DNA of 13,194 nucleotides from Bacteroidota bacterium. GTDB lineage: Bacteria; Bacteroidota; Bacteroidia; Bacteroidales; UBA1402. The position numbers were made by a program, and so were the translations under genes. Each line of letters begins with the position of its first letter. Positions within the stretch are counted from its first letter, which is position 1. Shown piece after piece: positions 8,101-13,194 of this stretch. The notes under the pieces were generated by a model. That model worked only from the letters and a program-made list of their open reading frames with translations. It was not told the DNA's origin and searched no databases. Location: contig JAUZOU010000041.1 in the NCBI GenBank assembly GCA_030706285.1, positions 1 through 13,194 of the forward strand, given 5' to 3'.

Positions 8101-9111
8101 CCTGGTATTCAACAACTTAAAGGTACTAATGAGGTGTTGACAGGTGGTTATACAGTTGAAGTTGAAGGTCCCTCAGTATTTAAAGCGATTGGACAAAATA
8201 AATGGTTCCTATATTGGGATAAATTCAATGGTGACCAGGGCCTTAGCTATGCAAGCAATACAAATCCGGATAGCCAAAAATGGTATATGGTTCCTGATTC
8301 CTTGGTAAAAAACCCCATGCAGGTAAAACATGGCAGTGTTGAAATTATCTCAAAAGCAGAATTGAATGTTTTGTTGAACTATTTCAACAAAGAACGGCTC
8401 AATATACTCCCGCCAGCTACAATTGAACCTCAAGAATGGAAATATACTACGGAAATGCCCTATCCTGGTTGGTATAATGCTAGTTTTAATGATTCAAAAT
8501 GGCAAAGCGGACTTGGTGGCTTTGGCAGTGGAGACGTAGGTCAAGGCGTTATTCATACACCTTGGACAAGTTCAGAAATCTACTTAAGGAAGAAGTTCAA
8601 TGTTGGAACCTTAACAGACTATGAGTTGGATAATCTCTTTTTAAATATTTGCTACGATGATGATGCTACGATCTACATCAATGGTATAAATGCAATGACC
8701 ATCGAAGGACATTCATCGATATATCTTAACAAAGAGTTGAAGGAGTCAGTGAAGAAATCAATTGTTCAAAATGGCGTGAACATTATCGCTATCAAATGCA
8801 TAGAAAAAGGAGGTGTGCAGTATATCGATGCCGGTTTACAGACCTATTCAGCTCCAACGGCAATTCCGGCTGCCAATGTGGATAAGTCAGGTTTGATTTT
8901 TTATAGTCCGATGGATCAGATATTAACGATTTCGTCAAATGCTATTTATAACGATGGGATTTTGCATATATTTGATATATCCGGTAAATCGGTATATACA
9001 GGTGCAGGTAGAGAAAAAACAAATCTTGCCAGTCTTGGACATGGTGCTTATTTGGCAGTTTTGAGTGATAAAAATGAAAAGATCAAGTTATCAAGTCGTT
9101 TTGTAAAATGA
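5140..9111 (+). CDS. Multimodular GH2-GH43 glycosidase with two jelly-roll domains and T9SS sorting domain
   Basis: A 1323-residue secreted protein. In order it has a signal peptide (1 to about 24, ending VYANS), a GH2 sugar-binding domain (about 40-220), an Ig-like GH2 domain (222-320), a GH2 barrel (about 325-610), a jelly-roll (about 622-762), a GH43 five-blade propeller (about 786-1085), a second related jelly-roll (about 1098-1236) and a C-terminal sorting domain (about 1252-1323). In GH2 the likely acid/base is Glu446 (LFNEGWGQ) and the nucleophile Glu514 (VCGEFGG). In GH43 the triad is Asp832 (LRDPC), Asp954 (AIDLT) and Glu1009 (VEGPSVFK), with WAPEF at 900-904 and His1064 (KHGSV), a usual metal-site position. 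Both active sites look intact, so it may be bifunctional: GH2 retaining, GH43 inverting, often an arabinofuranosidase or xylosidase. Substrates are unassigned. The ATG is preceded by no Shine-Dalgarno. It is first in a plus-strand operon and overlaps the GH30 gene by 4 bp. Confidence 0.92.
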   Translation: MNKKVSFLVACICSILFSHNVYANSWKRLQAPLMTSWSQNIDTLNVWPEYPRPQMVRSEWKNLNGVWDFEKGDGFGTYNPNQTFSKRILVPFPIESALSGIMDTEFPANMTKTFFYRTFFLLPSSYENKEVLLHFGAVDWDCAVFVNGIKVGSHRGGYDPFTFDISSALTQGGKQELQVHVTDPSDTGAQPKGKQVAYPGGIYYTPVSGIWQTVWIEPVEKTYISDFTLTPDIDASSVIVNIEAKNASLATKATIKLYDKEKLISVTDSVEIGKDVEVKILNQKLWSPDSPFLYDVVFELNDEGRTLDHIKSYFGMRKVSRGSINGIPCLLLNNKPIFHFGPLDQGYWPDGLYTAPSDEAMKFDLLKTKELGMNMTRKHIKVEPARWYYHCDTMGLMVWQDIPSALDGGTIGAKSFVQDNFYREMKNIMNSLKNSPSIVTWVLFNEGWGQDAAAVDTHTRKAFSVAKSIDTTRLIDPASGWVDFEFGDLIDRHSYPDPGLHTNPLKERTAVCGEFGGITLQVLDHMWKGNGQQYVSVNDSKGLKDLFINYVKEVQGLQQAGIWGAVYTQLTDVEEEVNGLITYDRKVVKIDSTQMAEIREKVKETIEKRSVPLLEAGDVSDKARWKYVTANPGSDWNRVDFNDGAWDEGVAGFGAGGPPNSFIRTNWNNNEIYLRRTFNLDNVSLEDIPNIKLWVYYDEGCEIYINGVLAAQTSGYVSNFRLLDISDAAQKALHLVGENLIAVKCTQSWGGQCIDVGLTTVKKTAELKSEPALAKPEEPLKTEEDSVYLMSYFKGSSQHLFYAYSTDGLSWKDINYGGPVFDAFDENIWLRDPCMKRVTQQGKTKFHLVHTWGWDNPAIFHWESTDLIHWHAANGGVTNEDGKIYVMDGKNSNAIAPNAWAPEFTYDPTTETFYIYWSSNISGGYQKHYYCTTKDWLTFTPSAPFFDPGFTAIDLTILPYNGTYYGFYKDERGGQKKIRLATSKSLDPGIQQLKGTNEVLTGGYTVEVEGPSVFKAIGQNKWFLYWDKFNGDQGLSYASNTNPDSQKWYMVPDSLVKNPMQVKHGSVEIISKAELNVLLNYFNKERLNILPPATIEPQEWKYTTEMPYPGWYNASFNDSKWQSGLGGFGSGDVGQGVIHTPWTSSEIYLRKKFNVGTLTDYELDNLFLNICYDDDATIYINGINAMTIEGHSSIYLNKELKESVKKSIVQNGVNIIAIKCIEKGGVQYIDAGLQTYSAPTAIPAANVDKSGLIFYSPMDQILTISSNAIYNDGILHIFDISGKSVYTGAGREKTNLASLGHGAYLAVLSDKNEKIKLSSRFVK
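7003..7425 (+). repeat. First jelly-roll domain copy, between GH2 and GH43
   Basis: Residues 622-762 of the fusion protein form a beta-sandwich resembling galactose-binding folds. Landmarks are WKYVTANPGSDW, FNDGAWDEGVAGFGAG, EIYLRRTF, the 'EIYINGV' strand and 'NLIAVKC'. It aligns by eye along its full length with residues 1098-1236 of the same protein. A Lys/Glu/Pro-rich linker (about 763-785) follows and leads into GH43. Confidence 0.75.
8431..8847 (+). repeat. Second jelly-roll domain copy, after GH43
   Basis: Residues 1098-1236 repeat the pattern of the first copy: WKYTTEMPYPGW, FNDSKWQSGLGGFGSG, EIYLRKKF, ATIYINGI and NIIAIKC, ending YIDAGLQTY against CIDVGLTTV in copy one. The copies are clearly homologous but well diverged, so the duplication is not recent. 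A carbohydrate-binding or packing role is possible but not shown. Confidence 0.75.
8893..9108 (+). other. T9SS (Por) type A C-terminal sorting domain
   Basis: The last 72 residues of the fusion protein have the type A sorting pattern: a 'LHIFDISGKSVYTG' strand pair, 'NLASLGHGAYLAVL', and a short basic end, LSSRFVK. By established knowledge such domains direct export across the outer membrane by type IX secretion, usually with cell-surface anchoring. I see no such tail on the other complete enzymes of the window. Confidence 0.75.
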
Positions 9112-10529
9112 AACAGAGGATTATAGCGGTTTATGCATTGTTTTTTGTTGCTTTTTCCATAAATGCTCAGCATGTTGAGTGGTTTTCCAGCACTAATGAC
9201 TGTCGTTGGAAAGCAGAGAAAGCTATCAAATTTGATAAAAACCGATCTTCAGAAAAGGCAGCTATTGTCATTACAAATAACAAAGCACAACGCTTTGACG
9301 GATTTGGAGGTACATTTAACGAACTAGGTTGGGATGCCTTAAAAGCACTCACGGAATCAGAACGTCATAAAATCATTCAGGCGTTGTTTAGTCCTCAGGG
9401 TGCAAACTTATACTATAATCGTATGCCAATGGGATCAAGTGACTATGGATTGAGCTTTTATTCCTTCAATGATGTTGCAGACGATTTTAAAATGGTGAAT
9501 TTTAATATTCAGCGTGATCGATACATCCTAATTCCTTATATTAAAGAAGCACAAAAAGCCAATAAGAATTTCAAAATTTGGGCATCTCCATGGTCGCCAC
9601 CAGCTTGGATGAAAACCAACAATCACTATGCCAGTAATATGGATGAAACTGGCCACGATTATAATGGATTGGCTCGCGAGAAAATTCTGGAACTACCTTC
9701 AACAGGTTTTAAGATGCAACGAGGTTATTTGGAAGCCTATGCACTCTATTTTACCAAGTTTATTCAATCCTACGCTAATGAAGGAATATCGATTGATGCT
9801 GTGAATGTTCAGAATGAACCTTGTTCAAATCATAAATTCCCCAGTTGCAACTGGCGTTCTGAAGACCTTGCTTATTTTATAGGTGAGTTTTTAGGACCTA
9901 AATTTGAAGCTGAAAAAATAAAAACAGCTATTTATTTTGGCACAATTAATCGCGATAATCCCAATTATACTCGCACGGCATTGGAAGATAAAAAGGCCAT
10001 AAAATATATTAAAGGTGTCGGGTTCCAATGGGACGGGAAATGGGCAATAGCTACCATTCATAAAGAATACCCGCAATTAGAACTTATGCAAACCGAATCC
10101 GAATGCGGTAATGGTGAAAATAACTGGGAATCGGCCGAGTATACCTGGGGACTGATTAGACATTATTTAAAAAACGGAGCAAATGCTTATACCTATTGGA
10201 ATATGGTACTCGATCATACTGGAGAAAGTACTTGGGGGTGGAAACAAAATTCTCTTGTTTCAATCAATAAGAATACAAAAGAGGTTGTATTCAACCCTGA
10301 ATTTTTTATCATGAAACATGTATCCCATTATTTGGTACCTGGTGCCTATTGTTTACAAACCAATTCGGACGACAATCATTTGGCGTTTTTAAACCCTGAT
10401 GGAAAGATTATTTTGGTTATTGTCAATCGTGAAGGCTCAGATAAGAGAATGCTCGTTGATGTTCAAGGAAACATGTTTCATGTAAACTTGAAAGCGAGAT
10501 CGTTCAATACGTTTGCTATTTCCCTATAA
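9108..10529 (+). CDS. GH30 family glycosidase (glucosylceramidase-like)
   Basis: A 473-residue secreted GH30 enzyme with a signal peptide (MKQRIIAVYALFFVAFSINA, cut before QHVEW). The barrel carries the family blocks: FDGFGGTFNELGWDAL at 63-78, NRMPMGSSDYGLSFYS at 104-119, IWASPWSPPAWMK at 157-169, Glu237 in VNVQNEPCSNH (acid/base), and Glu330 in LMQTESECG (nucleophile). The C-terminal part (about 400-473) completes the side beta-sandwich of the fold and there is no sorting tail. GH30 retaining enzymes include beta-glucosylceramidases, beta-xylosidases, xylanases, beta-1,6-glucanases and beta-fucosidases. The overall form is glucosylceramidase-like rather than the classical glucuronoxylanase type, and I cannot fix the subfamily. 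Its ATG overlaps the TGA of the preceding gene (ATGA), pointing to translational coupling, and the next gene begins 12 bp after its stop. Confidence 0.93.
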   Translation: MKQRIIAVYALFFVAFSINAQHVEWFSSTNDCRWKAEKAIKFDKNRSSEKAAIVITNNKAQRFDGFGGTFNELGWDALKALTESERHKIIQALFSPQGANLYYNRMPMGSSDYGLSFYSFNDVADDFKMVNFNIQRDRYILIPYIKEAQKANKNFKIWASPWSPPAWMKTNNHYASNMDETGHDYNGLAREKILELPSTGFKMQRGYLEAYALYFTKFIQSYANEGISIDAVNVQNEPCSNHKFPSCNWRSEDLAYFIGEFLGPKFEAEKIKTAIYFGTINRDNPNYTRTALEDKKAIKYIKGVGFQWDGKWAIATIHKEYPQLELMQTESECGNGENNWESAEYTWGLIRHYLKNGANAYTYWNMVLDHTGESTWGWKQNSLVSINKNTKEVVFNPEFFIMKHVSHYLVPGAYCLQTNSDDNHLAFLNPDGKIILVIVNREGSDKRMLVDVQGNMFHVNLKARSFNTFAISL

Positions 10530-10541
10530 AATTAACTAATC

Positions 10542-13194
10542 ATGAAAAACGGTTTTAAGTGCCTTTTGCTTCTTGTAGCATGTACTGGCTTGATGCAGGC
10601 TCAGCAAGTTGTGAATTTGGGAAAAACTCCTTGGAAGTTCGCCAAAGTGGAGCCTAAAATAAACAATATTACACCTGAACTGATCGCGTTTAATAAAGCA
10701 GAAGAATATACAAAACTGTTTGATGGCAAGAATGAGACTAGTTACAATCTGGACAGAAACCATAGTCCCATCTTGATCGATTTGGGAAAACCTCGCCTAT
10801 TGTCAAGGTTAAAAATTAAATTTAACCAAGGCATCAAAGTTGTAGGTTATAAAATTGAAGGATCTGTAGATCGTGGTTCGTCATGGACTGTTTTGACCGA
10901 TTATTTAAAAGATCCACAGACCTGTCTATTTGAAAGACATGAAGAAATGGGCACAATCGGAAGTACGGTTGGCTATATTCAACGAATAGACGGTGCATAC
11001 ATCAATCCATCAATAAGTGGTTTGTATCAATATTTAAGGCTGACAGTCATTCAGGACAAGGACAAACAGGCACAAATGGAGCCTCTTGGTATCAAAGGTA
11101 TTGATGTGTTTGTAGAAGATGGTCAACCTGAAAATGATTACAAAAAAATTACAGCCCTTGATTTTGATGATCATGCTTGGAAAACGGTCGGCCTTCCGCA
11201 TTGTTTTAACGATAGCGACAGTTATCTCAATCATCCGTCAGCTCCTATTTGGAAGGGTAGTGTTTGGTATCGTTCAAAATTCAAGTTGAATGGAAAAGAT
11301 AAGAATAAGCGGTTTTATCTGGAATTTAAAGCCATTGGTATTGCAGCCTCCGTTTATGTTAATGGCCATTTTATGCCAGGCAATACCGCTGTACCGCAAC
11401 CTGGAGCAGTAACACATATAGGCTGTTTTATTCCCTTTATAGTAGATATAACGAATCAGGTCGTATTTGATAGAGAAAATATATTGTCAGTTCAGATCTC
11501 TAATGCGTCGAATTCGTTTTTTACGTGGCCGAATTTCGGTGTATGGGAAGCTTTTGGTATGGGCTGGGGGGGAATATATTCTGATGTGAATTTGCTTATT
11601 GAAAATGAAATCCATATTCCAGGAAACGCATTTTCGGCTTCTAATGAATGGGGCACCTATAATGCAGTCAAAGAGGCAGACGAACAACAGGCTCAACTGG
11701 TATTTCAGACCAATATAAAGAATACCGGTAAAAAAGACAAACAATTAACGCTTGCGATTCAACTGCTGGATGCTAAGGGAAAAATTGTACAAACTGTCAG
11801 ATCTGTTGTTGCATCCATTCACGGCGCGACAAAATTTGTAGAAAATGGAATGTCTATAAATAAGCCTACGTTATGGTATCCAAACAATAGTGAATATGGT
11901 AAGCCGTATTTATATACCGTTCGCAGAATATTATCAGAAGGTAAAAGAGTGTTGGACCAAAAAGAGGAAGTTTTAGGCATTCGTACAATACGGTGGGATG
12001 ACGATTATTGTTATGTAAATGGTAAAAAACAGATTCTTCAAGGATTTGGCCACCGGAACATGTATCCAGCCTTAGGATGTGCTATTCCTGAAGAATTGCA
12101 ATGGAAAGACATTGCCTACATAGCACAATGTGGCGGAAATACCTTACGAATCGGGCATACTCCTCCTTTACCAGGTTTCATAGAGGCTTGTGACGAATAC
12201 GGTATTATGCTCATATTGAACAGTGGAGACAATGAATGGGCTTTAAAAGACGAGCCGGCCAATACCTACAAACGCGAGTATGATCGGAATGCTATATTGG
12301 CATTCCGGAATCATCCATCCGTCATCGTTTGGGAATCGAATAATGGTCTGGCAAAGGATGGCGCTATTTATTACCCGTCCTATACGTTTGAGATTGCTAA
12401 AAAGTATGATCCGATAAACACACGCATCATTCTGAATCGTGATTGGTATCCTCCTGAGTGGGATAAGAAAAATCGTGTGCTTGTTGGCTTTACCAATGGC
12501 TTTACCAAGATTAACGGATCGCCTTCGCTCAATGCTGAAGTATATGGAGCGAATTGGGAAGGACGTGCCAGTTGGAATATTGCCCGTTTTGATTATGAAA
12601 ATGAAAAACGGTTTACGCAATGGTACGTAGACAATTATCTGGCTGATTTAACTAATAAAGCCTGCGGATGGTTGGATTGGATGTTGGCTGAAACACAAGG
12701 TGAAAGCTATACCATCTATTTAAATGGAAAAGCCAATCAAAAATCACTTGGCTCTTGTGCCATGGATGCCAACCGCATTCCTAAACTGAAATATCGAGTC
12801 TTCGAAAAGGCATTGTGGATTCCTTTTGAAACCAAACCGGGTGTAACATTGCAAAGTACATGGGATTTTGATTATCCAGTTCAAAACATTGATGTTTGGA
12901 GCAACTGCCCGTATGTCGAAGTATTGGTAAACAACCGGAGTTATGGTATAAAAGAAAATGGTTTGAAGACCAAACGACTTACATGGGAAAACCTTGTTTG
13001 GAAAAAAGGCTGCGTTCTAGCCCGCGGACTGGATAAGGACCGTAAGGTGTGTTGCAACGATACCCTTTACAGTTCTGAGGCACCATATTCCATTCAGCTG
13101 GTGCTCGAACCACTTTTGGTAAAACCTGATGGTGGTATGTTCTCCAGAAAAGCAAACGGGAGTGATGTGGCAATTATCACTGCAAAAGTAGTAG
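10542..13194 (+). CDS. GH2-like protein with inserted discoidin domain, C-terminus cut
   Basis: An open frame of 884 codons begins at the ATG at 10542 and runs off the right edge. The N-terminus is a signal peptide (MKNGFKCLLLLVACTGLMQAQQ). LVAC at 11-14 fits a lipobox, but a signal peptidase I site near AQ fits as well. A discoidin (F5/8 type C)-like domain follows at about 45-195 (LFDGKNETSYNLD, ILIDLGKPRLLSRLKI). Then comes a GH2 sugar-binding domain (about 200-355, with WKGSVWYRSKF and VYVNGHF), an Ig-like domain (about 385-480) and a short barrel (about 485-760). A further beta domain (about 765-855) has the 'VWSNCPYVEVLVNNRSYG' pattern seen in DUF4982-type GH2 C-terminal regions. Another domain starts at the edge (GSDVAIITAKV). 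The nucleophile candidate is Glu666 (NAEVYGANWEG). The usual acid/base 'NE' reads NNG at 600-602, although Glu598 (VWESNNG) is close. Activity and substrate are unassigned. It is third in the operon, 12 bp after the GH30 gene. Confidence 0.88.
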   Translation, partial: MKNGFKCLLLLVACTGLMQAQQVVNLGKTPWKFAKVEPKINNITPELIAFNKAEEYTKLFDGKNETSYNLDRNHSPILIDLGKPRLLSRLKIKFNQGIKVVGYKIEGSVDRGSSWTVLTDYLKDPQTCLFERHEEMGTIGSTVGYIQRIDGAYINPSISGLYQYLRLTVIQDKDKQAQMEPLGIKGIDVFVEDGQPENDYKKITALDFDDHAWKTVGLPHCFNDSDSYLNHPSAPIWKGSVWYRSKFKLNGKDKNKRFYLEFKAIGIAASVYVNGHFMPGNTAVPQPGAVTHIGCFIPFIVDITNQVVFDRENILSVQISNASNSFFTWPNFGVWEAFGMGWGGIYSDVNLLIENEIHIPGNAFSASNEWGTYNAVKEADEQQAQLVFQTNIKNTGKKDKQLTLAIQLLDAKGKIVQTVRSVVASIHGATKFVENGMSINKPTLWYPNNSEYGKPYLYTVRRILSEGKRVLDQKEEVLGIRTIRWDDDYCYVNGKKQILQGFGHRNMYPALGCAIPEELQWKDIAYIAQCGGNTLRIGHTPPLPGFIEACDEYGIMLILNSGDNEWALKDEPANTYKREYDRNAILAFRNHPSVIVWESNNGLAKDGAIYYPSYTFEIAKKYDPINTRIILNRDWYPPEWDKKNRVLVGFTNGFTKINGSPSLNAEVYGANWEGRASWNIARFDYENEKRFTQWYVDNYLADLTNKACGWLDWMLAETQGESYTIYLNGKANQKSLGSCAMDANRIPKLKYRVFEKALWIPFETKPGVTLQSTWDFDYPVQNIDVWSNCPYVEVLVNNRSYGIKENGLKTKRLTWENLVWKKGCVLARGLDKDRKVCCNDTLYSSEAPYSIQLVLEPLLVKPDGGMFSRKANGSDVAIITAKVV

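Noticed and set aside
10575..10586. Lipobox LVAC in the last GH2-like protein as proof of a lipoprotein
   Set aside because: The residues after Cys14 (TGLMQAQQ) lack the acidic surface-export signal and a signal peptidase I site is equally good; kept only as a possibility.

Overview
The window most likely comes from a member of the Bacteroidota, probably Bacteroidales. This rests on three things: the genes start without Shine-Dalgarno sequences, the largest protein ends in what looks like a type IX secretion (Por) sorting domain, and the whole window is a dense polysaccharide-utilisation-type cluster of secreted glycoside hydrolases (GHs). No rRNA, tRNA, mobile element, CRISPR array, SusC/SusD pair or regulator gene was seen, so genus and full locus limits are open.

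Left half (1-4628, minus strand): three genes read leftward in the order GH67 alpha-glucuronidase, SASA-type (sialate O-acetylesterase-like) carbohydrate esterase, GH3 glycosidase (cut by the window edge). Gaps are 77 and 49 bp. This is a glucuronoxylan-finishing set. By family knowledge, GH67 takes (4-O-methyl)glucuronic acid off the non-reducing end of xylo-oligosaccharides, the esterase would remove acetyl groups, and the GH3 enzyme would release terminal xylose or glucose.

Centre (4629-5139): a 511-bp AT-rich divergent intergenic region with one good Bacteroidota -7 box for the rightward genes and a cluster of CTGTTT/AAACAG hexamers that could be operator sites.

Right half (5140-13194, plus strand): a tightly packed operon of three secreted enzymes. 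The first is a 1323-residue protein with GH2, jelly-roll, GH43, second jelly-roll and sorting domains. The second, a GH30 enzyme, overlaps it by 4 bp (ATGA). Twelve bases later comes a large GH2-like protein with an inserted discoidin-like domain and an unusual acid/base region, cut by the right edge. These probably act on a decorated plant glycan, perhaps the side chains of the same xylan, but the exact linkage cannot be read from sequence.

The main candidates for novelty are the GH2-GH43 fusion with duplicated jelly-rolls, and the atypical active-site region of the last GH2-like protein. No completely unknown system was found.
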